NCBI RefSeq assembly: GCF_022869785.1
Contig: NZ_CP094997.1
Span: forward strand, 5,823,001-5,887,000
Direction: 5' to 3'
From: Dyadobacter chenwenxiniae
Lineage (GTDB): Bacteria; Bacteroidota; Bacteroidia; Cytophagales; Spirosomataceae
DNA length: 64,000 nt
The position numbers and the translations under genes are program-made. Below are positions 1-8,364 of the stretch, piece by piece. The notes below the pieces were generated by a model that did no database searches, had not been told where the DNA came from, and worked only from the letters and a program-made list of their open reading frames with translations. The first letter of the stretch is position 1. Every line of letters begins with the position of its first letter.

Positions 1-1
1 A

Positions 2-562
2 TATTATGAACAGGTAAGCATGAACCGCATTCCGTGGTTCCGGTTCGGGCTGGGGATCAGGGCGTGGGGTTATTATGCAAACCGGACGGATTTGTACACA
101 AAGACGGGTTCTCCGCCGGATTATCTGGAATACAACAAAGTGTCGGCTAACGGGCTGAGCTTCGTAGTTGGGGCTAATTTAAGGTTGTGGAAAATTGATT
201 TGGGTATAAATACCGATTTAATAGGCGCATCATTCGGTTCACGGAGAAGCGGTTACTATGAAAGAAATTTGACCGGGCCTGGAACAGGATCTCCCAATAA
301 CGGAAAATGGTTGAAAACTTCGCCGGTGATTTTTAATGCAGCACCGTTGTTTTTGGAGAATTATAATGGACAGTCCGAGGCATACGCGCGTATTTATTTT
401 AGTAAGCGCATTGGCCTTAAAGTCGGATACTTGTATGGGCATATTGCCTACCGGACGAGGAATGCAGACGACCGTAAGGTATTCCTGGACAACAATCAGC
501 GCCGGGTCTCACAAAACTACGGAATGCCATATGCCGCATTGAGTTTTCCCATACTGCATTAA
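2..562 (+). CDS. Outer-membrane beta-barrel protein, 5'-truncated
   Basis: The reading frame is open to the left edge of the window, so the gene starts upstream and only the last 186 codons are seen. An internal Met at 20 could be mistaken for a start. The visible part alternates short hydrophobic and aromatic strands with polar turns (for example around residues LRLWKIDLGINTDL and YARIYFSKRIGLKVGYLYG) and ends in a hydrophobic strand, ALSFPILH, as expected for a small outer-membrane barrel. I do not recognise a specific family, and no enzymatic motif is visible. It is followed by about 165 noncoding bases and then the rplM promoter. The barrel assignment is an inference from composition. Confidence 0.55.
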   Translation, partial: YYEQVSMNRIPWFRFGLGIRAWGYYANRTDLYTKTGSPPDYLEYNKVSANGLSFVVGANLRLWKIDLGINTDLIGASFGSRRSGYYERNLTGPGTGSPNNGKWLKTSPVIFNAAPLFLENYNGQSEAYARIYFSKRIGLKVGYLYGHIAYRTRNADDRKVFLDNNQRRVSQNYGMPYAALSFPILH

Positions 563-625
563 GCATGGCAGAAATTTTAAATATGCGCTGATTCCCCACA
601 GCCGGGCGAAATTTCACAAACATAC

Positions 626-656
626 TTGTTATTCAATTTGTTAAACTCTATATTTG
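626..656 (+). promoter_or_regulatory. Bacteroidota-type promoter for rplM-rpsI
   Basis: TTG at 626-628 and TATATTTG at 649-656 are separated by 20 bases. This matches the known Bacteroidota sigma-ABfr consensus (TTG, then TAnnTTTG). Transcription would begin near 663, leaving a leader of roughly 65 bases before rplM. Confidence 0.65.
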
Positions 657-728
657 CACTCCCATTTTGCGATGGGACTGTCTTGTTACAGTGTAATTTA
701 TTGAAAATCAATTAAATTTTTGTTAATC

Positions 729-1172
729 GTGGATACGTTAAGCTACAAAACCATCTCGGCGAACAAAAACACAGTGAACAAGGAGTGGGTTGTTGTGGAT
801 GCTCAGGATGCAATTTTAGGCCGTTTGGCAAGTGAAGTTGCGAAAATTATCAGAGGCAAGCACAAGGCAAGTTACACTCCTCATGTGGACTGTGGTGATA
901 ATGTTATCATTATCAACGCCGATAAAATCAAGTTGACAGGAAAGAAAATGACGGACAAAATTTATGTTCGCCACACAGGTTATCCAGGAGGTCAGCGTTT
1001 TCAAACTCCCCGCGAGTTGCTCGAAAAACACCCAGGTCGTGTAATCGAGAAAGCCGTAAGAGGCATGCTTCCAAAGAATCGTTTGGGACGTCGTTTATTC
1101 ACAAATCTGTTTGTTTATGCTGATGCAACACACCCGCACAGCGCTCAGCAACCAAAAGAAATCAAGTTGTAA
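729..1172 (+). CDS. rplM: 50S ribosomal protein L13
   Basis: This is ribosomal protein L13 of the large subunit, an early assembly protein that binds 23S rRNA. The protein has the family hallmarks: KEWVVVDAQDAILGRLAS near the N-terminus, VIIINADKIKLTGKK in the middle, and the VRGMLPKNRLGR segment. I place the start at GTG 729, giving MDTLSYKTISANKN (147 aa), which is the usual N-terminus in this phylum. An in-frame TTG at 720 would add three residues but is less likely. rpsI follows after three bases, the conserved L13-S9 pair, and both are served by the promoter at 626-656. Confidence 0.95.
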   Translation: MDTLSYKTISANKNTVNKEWVVVDAQDAILGRLASEVAKIIRGKHKASYTPHVDCGDNVIIINADKIKLTGKKMTDKIYVRHTGYPGGQRFQTPRELLEKHPGRVIEKAVRGMLPKNRLGRRLFTNLFVYADATHPHSAQQPKEIKL

Positions 1173-1175
1173 TTC

Positions 1176-1562
1176 ATGGAAGTGATCAACAAAATAGGTA
1201 GGAGAAAAACTGCTGTGGCCCGTATTTATATGACGCCCGGCAAAGGAGATATTAAGGTTAACGGACGCGATTACAAGGAATATTTTCCTTTTGAAGTGCA
1301 CCAGATCGTTCTTCAGCAGCCTTTTGCTGTTATCAGCGGAGGCAATGGTTATGATCTTAAAGTCAATGTAAGAGGCGGCGGGATTTCAGGACAGGCGGAA
1401 GCAATCCGTATGGCTATTTCCCGTGCACTTTGCGAATACAATGGCGAATTCCGTGGCGCTTTGAAAAAAGAAGGATTCCTTACACGTGACCCTCGTATGG
1501 TTGAACGTAAGAAATACGGACGCGCTAAGGCTCGTAAGAGATTCCAGTTCTCGAAACGTTAA
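1176..1562 (+). CDS. rpsI: 30S ribosomal protein S9
   Basis: This is ribosomal protein S9 of the small subunit; its C-terminal tail reaches the P-site tRNA. The 128-aa protein begins MEVINKIGRRKTAVARIYM and ends with the basic tail ARKRFQFSKR, whose terminal Lys-Arg is the universally conserved P-site contact. The GGGISGQAEAIRMAISRAL segment is also characteristic. The gene is three bases downstream of rplM, so the two are cotranscribed. There is no clear terminator behind it; the following intergenic region instead has interleaved inverted repeats before rpsB. Confidence 0.96.
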   Translation: MEVINKIGRRKTAVARIYMTPGKGDIKVNGRDYKEYFPFEVHQIVLQQPFAVISGGNGYDLKVNVRGGGISGQAEAIRMAISRALCEYNGEFRGALKKEGFLTRDPRMVERKKYGRAKARKRFQFSKR

Positions 1563-1571
1563 GAGTTCAGG

Positions 1572-1634
1572 GTTTAGAGTCCATAAGTTTAAAGTTCAAT
1601 ATTCTTTTAACTCTAAACTCGTACACTTTAAACT
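1572..1634 (+). other. Interleaved inverted repeats between rpsI and rpsB (possible pseudoknot)
   Basis: GTTTAGAGT (1572-1580) is the reverse complement of ACTCTAAAC (1610-1618). AGTTTAAAG (1586-1594) is the reverse complement of CTTTAAACT (1626-1634). The order A-B-A'-B' is that of an H-type pseudoknot in the rpsI-rpsB transcript. The four arms resemble each other, so alternative pairings are also possible. A functional role is inference. Confidence 0.4.
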
Positions 1635-1720
1635 AAAAAATGTCCAGACAGTACTTATCGTGCCCGATGTGCTGTGCTGCGTAATCTACAAAACATTTTA
1701 TTTTTAAAACATTATCTGTA

Positions 1721-2551
1721 ATGGCACAAATAGAATATAAAGAATTATTGGATGCAGGTGTACACTTTGGTCACCTTACCCGCAAGTGGGATCCACGCAT
1801 GGCTCCATACATTTTCATGGAGAAAAACGGGATCCACATCATTGACCTGAATAAAACTTTGAGCTGCATCGATCAGGCGGAAGCCGCTTTGAAGCAGATC
1901 GTTCGTTCAGGACGTAAGATCATGTTTGTTGCTACTAAAAAACAAGCGCAGGAAATCGTAACGGAAGAGGCGAAACGCCTTAAAATGCCTTACGTAACTG
2001 ATCGCTGGTTGGGTGGTATGCTTACAAACTTCGGCACAATTCGCAAGTCTTTGAAAAAAATGCAGACTCTTGAGAAGATGCTAAAAGACGAAACCACGGT
2101 TAGCAATATAGCGAAGAGAGAACGCCTGATGCTTACACGTGAAAAGGATAAACTGGAAAGAGTGTTAGGTGGTGTAGCTGACCTGACCCGTCTACCTGCT
2201 GCCCTTTTCATCGTTGATGTAAAACGCGAGCACATTGCAGTTTCAGAAGCAAAAAGATTGAACATACCCATCTTTGCGATCTGCGACACCAACTCAAATC
2301 CTGAACTGGTTGACTTCCCGATTCCAAGCAATGATGATGCTTACAAAGCCATCTCATTGATTACTTTGGCAATTGGAAAAGCAATTGAAGAAGGTTTGAT
2401 GGAACGCAAACAAGATAAAGACGATCAGCGCCTTGTAGAGGAAGAAGAAGCGAAGCGCCAGGTTGACAAAGGCAACGAAGAAGCTGCACCTGCAGCGCCT
2501 CGTGCCGAAGTTGCCGCGGAGACAAGCGTTGCTGAAGGTGATGAAGAGTAA
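1721..2551 (+). CDS. rpsB: 30S ribosomal protein S2
   Basis: This is ribosomal protein S2 of the small subunit. The 276-aa protein opens with the family signature (ELLDAGVHFGHLTRKWDPRMAPYIF) and contains the DRWLGGMLTNFGTIRKS and FIVDVKREHIAVSEAKRL segments. Residues from about 230 onward form an acidic, alanine-rich, low-complexity tail (EEEEAKR, then AAPAAPRAEVAAE) that is longer than in E. coli and is likely disordered. It precedes tsf, the common rpsB-tsf order, but a strong hairpin terminator lies between the two genes. Confidence 0.96.
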   Translation: MAQIEYKELLDAGVHFGHLTRKWDPRMAPYIFMEKNGIHIIDLNKTLSCIDQAEAALKQIVRSGRKIMFVATKKQAQEIVTEEAKRLKMPYVTDRWLGGMLTNFGTIRKSLKKMQTLEKMLKDETTVSNIAKRERLMLTREKDKLERVLGGVADLTRLPAALFIVDVKREHIAVSEAKRLNIPIFAICDTNSNPELVDFPIPSNDDAYKAISLITLAIGKAIEEGLMERKQDKDDQRLVEEEEAKRQVDKGNEEAAPAAPRAEVAAETSVAEGDEE

Positions 2552-2603
2552 TCAGGGCAATATGGAATAAGGTTTCGGCCTTCTCCTGTCTGAACAGATA
2601 TAA

Positions 2604-2640
2604 GTAGCCCATAGCCCTTTTGCTATGGGCTACAGTTTTT
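2604..2640 (+). terminator. Intrinsic terminator between rpsB and tsf
   Basis: A perfect 12-bp stem (GTAGCCCATAGC 2604-2615 with GCTATGGGCTAC 2622-2633) has a 6-base loop and is followed by AG and a run of T. It sits 52 bases after the rpsB stop and about 100 bases before tsf, so it should lower readthrough into tsf. Confidence 0.85.
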
Positions 2641-2737
2641 TAAAATTCAACCGGAAGCGGATTTCTTAACTGTTTTCTAACATTTCAGTAACAGCCGTTT
2701 CCTTTCAAATCAGTAATAATCAATACTAAAATAGATC

Positions 2738-3574
2738 ATGGCAATTACCGCACAAGATGTAAACAAACTCCGCCAAATGACTGGCGCGGGCATGATGGAT
2801 TGTAAAAAGGCACTTCAGGAAGCTGACGGTGATTTTGACAAAGCCGTTGATATTCTTCGTAAGCAAGGACAAAAAGTTGCAGCAAAACGTGCTGATAACG
2901 CAGTTTCAGAAGGAACCGTGGTTGTAGCAATCAGCGCTGACGGAACAAATGGTAAGTTGATCGCATTTGCGTGCGAAACTGAGCCGGTTTCTAATGTTGA
3001 AGATTTCAAAAATCTTGCACAAAGCATTTTGGACAAAGCTGTTGCGGATAACATTGCTGATAAAGACGCTTTGCTTTCAGCTACATTGCCTGATGGCCGT
3101 CCTGTTAGCGAACACATCGTTGACCTTGTTGGAAAGCTAGGTGAAAAACTGGAGATTGTTTCATACGAAAATGTAACAGCTGACAAAGTTGTTCCTTACA
3201 TCCACTCCAATGGCAAATTGGGCGTTTTGGTAGCATTCGAAGGCGTTAATGGCACAGATGTAAGCGAGCTTGGAAAAGACGTTGCTATGCAGATCGCTGC
3301 TATGAAACCTATCGCCTTGGACAAAGACGAAGTAGATTCAGCAACTGTTGAGCGTGAAATCGAAGTGGGTAAAGAGCAAGCAAGAGCAGAAGGCAAGCCA
3401 GAAGCAATGCTTGAGAAAATTGCACAAGGAAAACTTCAGAAATTCTATAAGGACAACACCTTGCTGAACCAGGAATTTGTAAAGGACTCTTCGCTGACAA
3501 TCCGTCAGTTATTAGAGAAAACTGCAAAGGGTTTAACGGTAAAATCTTTCAAAAGAGTCGCTATCGGAGCTTAG
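2738..3574 (+). CDS. tsf: Elongation factor Ts
   Basis: EF-Ts is the guanine nucleotide exchange factor that recycles EF-Tu-GDP to EF-Tu-GTP during elongation. The 278-aa protein starts with the UBA-like domain (VNKLRQMTGAGMMDCKKALQEA). Next comes the TDFV-like region, here FACETEPVSNVEDFK: the usual exchange-site motif reads TDFVARN in many bacteria and is TEPVSN here. The C-terminal core ends with SFKRVAIG. The ATG start is unambiguous. It has its own terminator. Its partner tuf lies about 41 kb downstream in the window. Confidence 0.96.
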   Translation: MAITAQDVNKLRQMTGAGMMDCKKALQEADGDFDKAVDILRKQGQKVAAKRADNAVSEGTVVVAISADGTNGKLIAFACETEPVSNVEDFKNLAQSILDKAVADNIADKDALLSATLPDGRPVSEHIVDLVGKLGEKLEIVSYENVTADKVVPYIHSNGKLGVLVAFEGVNGTDVSELGKDVAMQIAAMKPIALDKDEVDSATVEREIEVGKEQARAEGKPEAMLEKIAQGKLQKFYKDNTLLNQEFVKDSSLTIRQLLEKTAKGLTVKSFKRVAIGA

Positions 3575-3600
3575 GAAGCACTTCTTATAAAATAATATTG

Positions 3601-3642
3601 ACAACGCCTGGTATCTATTTGTATACCAGGCGTTGTTTTTTA
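3601..3642 (+). terminator. Intrinsic terminator after tsf
   Basis: A perfect 14-bp stem (ACAACGCCTGGTAT 3601-3614 with ATACCAGGCGTTGT 3623-3636) with an 8-base loop is followed by six T. Confidence 0.92.
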
Positions 3643-3693
3643 ATATTTACAAAAAATTAATTAATCCATTAATTTTTTGGACACACACTATCA

Positions 3694-4305
3694 GTGACAT
3701 TGATTGAGATGGTTGACACATTAGCAGATTATGCATGGCATAATGTAACAGACGAAGAACTGGTTAAGCTCTTTCTGGAATCCGGTAATAACCGGTATTT
3801 TGAAAAACTTTACGACCGATACGCGCTCAAAGTATTCAAGAAATGCCTTTCATTAACACGTGATGTCGGCCGGGCCGAAGACCTCACCCACGATGTGTTC
3901 CTTAAATTGGTATTTAAAATGGGTACCTTCAAAAAAGGTGCAAAATTCTCCACCTGGCTTTATTCCGTCACGTATAACCATTGCATGGACCTGATGCGGT
4001 CCAACAAAAAAAGGGTCATAACGGTGCATGAGGAAAGCGCGGATTGTGTAGAACACATGGATCTGGATAGCCTGTTCGGGGTTGAAGAGGTTAATACAAA
4101 GATACTGCGGCAGGCACTGGACCATTTACAGCCTGAGGAGAAAGCCCTTCTTTACATGAAGTATATGGATGACCGGAGCATCCGATACATTGCAGGAAAC
4201 GCTCATTTAACCGAAAGCGCGGTTAAAATGCGGCTTATGCGCTCACGTGAGAAGCTCAGGCGCGTATATCTGGAGATCGCATATTTGGGGAATTTCTGCA
4301 AATAG
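3694..4305 (+). CDS. ECF-type RNA polymerase sigma factor
   Basis: This is a sigma-70 family factor of the extracytoplasmic type, which directs RNA polymerase to a specialised promoter set. Region 2 spans roughly residues 25-100 (FEKLYDRYALKVFKKCL, then the core-binding segment AEDLTHDVFLKLV and FSTWLYSVTYNHCMDLMR). Region 4 spans roughly 135-190 (LQPEEKALLYMKYMDDRSIRYIAGNAHLTESAVKMRLMRSREKLRR), a helix-turn-helix. The frame opens at GTG 3694, but ATG 3709 gives an equally good start (MVDTLADYAWHN) and may be the true one. No anti-sigma gene is adjacent; the next gene is an unrelated envelope protein. Confidence 0.85.
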   Translation: MTLIEMVDTLADYAWHNVTDEELVKLFLESGNNRYFEKLYDRYALKVFKKCLSLTRDVGRAEDLTHDVFLKLVFKMGTFKKGAKFSTWLYSVTYNHCMDLMRSNKKRVITVHEESADCVEHMDLDSLFGVEEVNTKILRQALDHLQPEEKALLYMKYMDDRSIRYIAGNAHLTESAVKMRLMRSREKLRRVYLEIAYLGNFCK

Positions 4306-4405
4306 TTATGAATTTTGATAAACTATTAAGTACTTACGGCGGCAGACCCCCTTCCCTCACGGGTTAAAAGTGAACTTTCTATATTTATTCACTAAAACAT
4401 CAAGT

Positions 4406-5329
4406 ATGAGCGGAAAACTTCGACATTACCTCTTGATCCTGACGCTGCTTACATTATCATTGCCTGGTTTGACACAAACCGTGGACCTCAGTAATTCTCT
4501 CAATGCCGGAAAATTGAAGATACCCGGCGACACTACATGGAAAAAAATTGAGTTTGGGGCCAATCTTAACCAAGGTTCGTTTAGTTCTAACTGGACGGGC
4601 GGAGGTGTGAATTCAGTTGCTCTTGGTTTGTTTTTCAATGCACTTAGTGAAAAAATTAAGGGCAAAAACGCTTGGCGAAATGATTTCCAATCTCAATACG
4701 GGGTTGTTCGAAACAAAGGACAGCAAAGCCGAAAGAATGTAGACCGTATATTTTTTGATACTAAGTATAACAGGTCTATCGGCGCCAAATGGAGCCTTTT
4801 TGCCAATGTCAATTTTCTTTCGCAGTTTGGAGACGGATACAATTATTCAGCCGCCCCAGACTCTACGGATGTTAAAAGAAAGGTGTCAGGAATATTTTCG
4901 CCTGCATATGTAACGGAGGCCATCGGGATTGAATACCGTCCCGCGCCTTATTTCTTCATAGATTTTGCGCCTGGGGCTTTGCGGCAGACCATCGTTTTAG
5001 ATAAAAATTTATATGTGAATACGCCAGACCAGAATAACTACGGTGTTCCTATCGGAAAAAGGGTGCGGACAGAGGCAGCATTGATACAGATTGTGGCAAA
5101 TTTCGATAAGGACATTGTAAAGGATTTGAATCTGAAATTCAGATATCTGATGTTCTCCAACTTTAAAAATCCCGGCAATATTGATAACCGTCTGGATGCT
5201 ATGCTGACAGCGAAAATTAATAAGTATGTGAATGTGAACCTGGGAGCTATTATGGTATATGATGACGACCAGAGTGATAAAGTGCAGTTCGCGCAAGCTT
5301 TAAGCATCGGATTTTTATACTCATTCTAA
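4406..5329 (+). CDS. DUF3078 family exported protein
   Basis: This is an envelope protein of the Bacteroidota-specific DUF3078 family, whose function is unknown. From the ATG at 4406 the N-terminus is a clear signal peptide (basic MSGKLRH, then a hydrophobic stretch ending around LPGLTQ). The frame could be extended to GTG 4370, but that would bury the signal. The mature part has the family features: the W-KKIEFGANLNQGSFSSNWTGGG segment, NAWRNDFQSQYGVV, and many alternating beta strands ending in a terminal aromatic (SIGFLYSF), which suggests an outer-membrane barrel. The ECF sigma gene upstream is 100 bases away, and mscL follows after 25 bases. Confidence 0.8.
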   Translation: MSGKLRHYLLILTLLTLSLPGLTQTVDLSNSLNAGKLKIPGDTTWKKIEFGANLNQGSFSSNWTGGGVNSVALGLFFNALSEKIKGKNAWRNDFQSQYGVVRNKGQQSRKNVDRIFFDTKYNRSIGAKWSLFANVNFLSQFGDGYNYSAAPDSTDVKRKVSGIFSPAYVTEAIGIEYRPAPYFFIDFAPGALRQTIVLDKNLYVNTPDQNNYGVPIGKRVRTEAALIQIVANFDKDIVKDLNLKFRYLMFSNFKNPGNIDNRLDAMLTAKINKYVNVNLGAIMVYDDDQSDKVQFAQALSIGFLYSF

Positions 5330-5354
5330 TTGTTCCAACTAACCTCAACTTGTT

Positions 5355-5687
5355 ATGCTTCAGGAATTCAAAATTTTTATTGCCAAAGGGAATGTTCTCG
5401 ATTTAGCTGTCGGTGTTGTAATTGGGGCCTCATTCGCTAAAATTACAACCTCACTCGTGGAAGACATTATTAATCCAATCTTGGGTCTGCTGATAGGCGG
5501 CGTGGATTTTACCCAATTGAAAATCGTATTGAAGGAGGCCGTTGATAAAACCCCGGAGGTTTCTATCAAATATGGTAATTTTATCCAGGTTTTAATCCAG
5601 TTTATTATCATTGCCTGGGTAATTTTTATGGTCGTGAAACTTGCCAACCGGCTCCGGATTTCTGAGTCGCTTGTTAAAAAAGAGTAA
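5355..5687 (+). CDS. mscL: Large-conductance mechanosensitive channel MscL
   Basis: MscL is an inner-membrane channel that opens under membrane tension to release solutes during hypo-osmotic shock. The 110-aa protein begins with the amphipathic N-terminal helix (LQEFKIFIAKGNVLDLAVGVVIGASF), the most conserved part of the family and the pore-lining first membrane segment. A periplasmic loop and a second membrane segment (IQFIIIAWVIFMVVKLANRL) follow. It is shorter than the 136-aa E. coli protein because the C-terminal helix is trimmed, but it ends naturally and a terminator follows. Confidence 0.93.
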   Translation: MLQEFKIFIAKGNVLDLAVGVVIGASFAKITTSLVEDIINPILGLLIGGVDFTQLKIVLKEAVDKTPEVSIKYGNFIQVLIQFIIIAWVIFMVVKLANRLRISESLVKKE

Positions 5688-5710
5688 AAAATTTGATTCG
5701 AAAACAGTAG

Positions 5711-5741
5711 AACGAGGTGCATTTGATGTGCCTCGTTTTTT
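5711..5741 (+). terminator. Intrinsic terminator after mscL
   Basis: An 11-bp stem with two G-T wobbles (AACGAGGTGCA 5711-5721 with TGTGCCTCGTT 5727-5737) and a 5-base loop is followed by a T run. It separates mscL from the cell-wall cluster. Confidence 0.8.
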
Positions 5742-5815
5742 ATTGAGTTATTAATTTAATAGGCAAAATTTTTTTCTGGAAAAGATTTACCTTCGCGTTT
5801 AGTGCTGTTTGTTCA

Positions 5816-7183
5816 ATGTTTAAAAGTAGTCTTGTGCAAAAAAAGGTCGTTATTTTGGGTGGGGGAGAAAGTGGCACAGGAGCCGCAATCCTGGCCAAGT
5901 CCAAAGGTTTTGATGTTTTTTTGTCAGATCGCGGACAGTTAAACCAAAAATATATTGACATTCTTCACCGGGAAAACATTCCATTTGAGCAGGGAATTCA
6001 TTCAGAATCACGGGTTTTAGAAAGCGACCTGATTATCAAAAGTCCGGGCATTCCGGACACCGTCCCACTTATTATCGCAGTAAAAGAAAAGGGCATTCCG
6101 GTCATTTCGGAGATTGAATTTGCGTCCCGCTACACTTCGGCCAAACTGATTGCCATAACAGGCAGCAATGGCAAAACCACCACGACGCTTCTAACGTATC
6201 ATCTGCTGAAAAATGCGGGACTGAATGTTGGCCTGGCAGGGAACATTGGCGACAGTTTCGCCTGGCAGGTTGCCGAAAAGCAATTCGACTATTATGTGTT
6301 GGAAATCAGTAGTTTTCAGTTAGATAATATTGAAGATTTCCATCCGCAAATTGCTGTTTTGCTTAACATTACACCGGATCACCTGGATCGCTACGGTTAC
6401 AATTTCCAGAACTACATTGATTCAAAATTCAACATTGTCCGAAATCAAACAACAGCGGATCATCTCATTTATTTTGAAGATAGTGAAGTGATTGCGGCTG
6501 AGCTTTCGAAACGGAACATTGATTCTCAAAAAATAAAAATATCTCTTGCGAATAAATTATCAGAAGGCGCTTATTTAGACGAGCAGAAACTGATCTCAAA
6601 TGCTGCAAACGGCACATTTGAACAAAACTTTGAAGAATTGCCTATCAAAGGCCCGCATAATGCCATTAACGCACTGGCAGCAATATCGGTTGCGCAGCTA
6701 TTGGGAGTAAGTTCTGAAAAAATTTCCGAAGGATTAAAATCCTTTACAAATGCGCCGCACAGGCTTGAAGAAGTGGAAGTTATCGACGGCGTTACCTACA
6801 TTAACGACTCCAAAGCAACCAATGTGGATTCCGTATTTTACGCGTTAGGGAGTTTCGAACGACCAATCGTTTTGATCGCAGGCGGAGTCGATAAAGGGAA
6901 TGATTATAGCCAGATTGAAGCGCTGGTGCGTAATAAAGTGAAGGCTTTGATAGTTCTTAGTAAAGATTCCGATAAGTTGGAAAGTTACTTTTTCGGAATT
7001 GTCCCTCAAATATACATAACCCAGGATGTCCAGGATGCGGTTAACAAGGCGCAGGAATGGAGCATTGCGGGTGATATTGTGCTTCTTTCTCCTGCATGCG
7101 CGAGTTTTGATTTATTCAAAAACTATGAGGACAGAGGTGAAAAATTCAAAGCTGCGGTCAGAAATCTAACCAGTCAAAAATAA
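5816..7183 (+). CDS. murD: UDP-N-acetylmuramoylalanine--D-glutamate ligase
   Basis: MurD is the cytoplasmic ATP-dependent ligase that adds D-glutamate to UDP-MurNAc-L-Ala in peptidoglycan synthesis. The 455-aa protein has an N-terminal Rossmann-like domain with GGGESG at residues 15-20. The central ATPase P-loop is GSNGKTTT at about 116-123, with LEISSFQLD and NITPDHLDRY motifs in the Mur ligase core. The C-terminal domain carries NDSKATNVDSV and LLSPACASFDLFKNYEDRG, the latter specific for MurD. It is the first gene of a tightly spaced run through ftsZ. murI, which makes the D-glutamate substrate, is also in this window at 40523-41332. Confidence 0.96.
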   Translation: MFKSSLVQKKVVILGGGESGTGAAILAKSKGFDVFLSDRGQLNQKYIDILHRENIPFEQGIHSESRVLESDLIIKSPGIPDTVPLIIAVKEKGIPVISEIEFASRYTSAKLIAITGSNGKTTTTLLTYHLLKNAGLNVGLAGNIGDSFAWQVAEKQFDYYVLEISSFQLDNIEDFHPQIAVLLNITPDHLDRYGYNFQNYIDSKFNIVRNQTTADHLIYFEDSEVIAAELSKRNIDSQKIKISLANKLSEGAYLDEQKLISNAANGTFEQNFEELPIKGPHNAINALAAISVAQLLGVSSEKISEGLKSFTNAPHRLEEVEVIDGVTYINDSKATNVDSVFYALGSFERPIVLIAGGVDKGNDYSQIEALVRNKVKALIVLSKDSDKLESYFFGIVPQIYITQDVQDAVNKAQEWSIAGDIVLLSPACASFDLFKNYEDRGEKFKAAVRNLTSQK

Positions 7184-7208
7184 TCATTAAGCATTACCGG
7201 TCACCAAT

Positions 7209-8363
7209 ATGGATTTCTTGCTAAAATCAAGAGAAGACACGCAGGCATGGTTCAGCAAAAACCTTAAAGGAGATCCCTGGATTTGGGGAATTTGCATTGT
7301 AATGCTGATGTGGAGCATTGTGGTGGTGTATAGCGCCAGTGTAAAGGACGCTTACAGCCAGATGGATGGAAACACGGAATACTATCTTTACAAACACGTC
7401 CTGTTATGCTTTCTTTCGCTGATGGTCATGTACTTCGTCCATCGCATTCCCTATATCAAATTCGTCTACGTTACCCGGCTTGCAGTATGGAGTTCAATAT
7501 TGCTTTTGATTTTCACGATGTTCTTTGGAACATCCGTTAATGATGCGGCCCGGTGGATTGAAATTCCAGTGATAGGCCAGCGTTTTCAGCCTTCGGAATG
7601 GGCAAAAGTTGCGTTAATTGCCCATTTATCCTTAATCCTTGCAAGACACATTAAAGGCGGCTGGAATACGAGGGAGCTTTTTACCGAGCCGCTTGCGCTG
7701 GTAGGAATCGTTTGCGGGCTTATATTTACAAGCAATGTTTCTACGGCCGTCATGCTGGCTGGCATCTGCTTTCTTTTAATGTTTGTAGGCAAAGTTCCGC
7801 TGCATTATTTGTTTTTTACAGCATTGGGCCTCGTTTTCTTCGCGACCATTGCCATTTTGCTCAACTCTACACAAAGATCAGGAACTGCACAAAACCGGAT
7901 CTCAGCGTTTTTTGACAAAGATGTTGTTGTATATCAATCGCAACAATCTTACATGGCTATGGCCAGGGGCGGATTATATGGAGAAGGCGTTGCCAAAAGT
8001 CGCCAGCGTCGCTTCCTGCCTGAGCCGCAGAAAGACTTTATTTTCGCCGTTGCCGTAGAAGAATATGGCACATTGGGCGGCACCGTATTAATTGTTCTTT
8101 ATCTCATTCTTCTATATCGTGGCTTAAAAGCGATTGAAGCAACAAAACGACCATTTGGTGGACTGCTATCGGCGGGGCTCACATTCATTGTCGTCAGTCA
8201 GGCGTTTTCGGCCATGGCCGTCACGGTCGGGCTGGTGCCGGTCACCGGGCAAACATTGCCATTTTTTAGTCAGGGCGGAACATCTTTGCTCTTCACCGGC
8301 ATTGCAATGGGCATGATCCTGAGCGTAAGCCGGGGGGAAACAGTAGAAGAGAAAAAGATTTAA
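7209..8363 (+). CDS. ftsW: Septal peptidoglycan polymerase FtsW
   Basis: FtsW is a SEDS-family glycosyltransferase in the inner membrane that polymerises lipid II at the division septum. The 384-aa protein has about ten hydrophobic segments. The SEDS signatures are visible: FQPSEWAKVALI near residue 130, and GLVPVTGQTLPFFSQGGTSLL near the C-terminus. In the latter the usual SYGG is SQGG, a variation within the family. Its position between murD and murG supports FtsW rather than the elongation paralogue RodA. Its stop codon is one base from the murG start, implying translational coupling. Confidence 0.93.
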   Translation: MDFLLKSREDTQAWFSKNLKGDPWIWGICIVMLMWSIVVVYSASVKDAYSQMDGNTEYYLYKHVLLCFLSLMVMYFVHRIPYIKFVYVTRLAVWSSILLLIFTMFFGTSVNDAARWIEIPVIGQRFQPSEWAKVALIAHLSLILARHIKGGWNTRELFTEPLALVGIVCGLIFTSNVSTAVMLAGICFLLMFVGKVPLHYLFFTALGLVFFATIAILLNSTQRSGTAQNRISAFFDKDVVVYQSQQSYMAMARGGLYGEGVAKSRQRRFLPEPQKDFIFAVAVEEYGTLGGTVLIVLYLILLYRGLKAIEATKRPFGGLLSAGLTFIVVSQAFSAMAVTVGLVPVTGQTLPFFSQGGTSLLFTGIAMGMILSVSRGETVEEKKI

Positions 8364-8364
8364 A

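Noticed and set aside
720..728. Upstream TTG start for rplM
   Set aside because: It adds three residues not typical of the family N-terminus; GTG at 729 gives the expected MDTLSYKT start.
1486..1707. Small plus-strand open frame across the rpsI end and the following gap
   Set aside because: It overlaps rpsI in another frame and its remainder is AT-rich repeat sequence without coding character.
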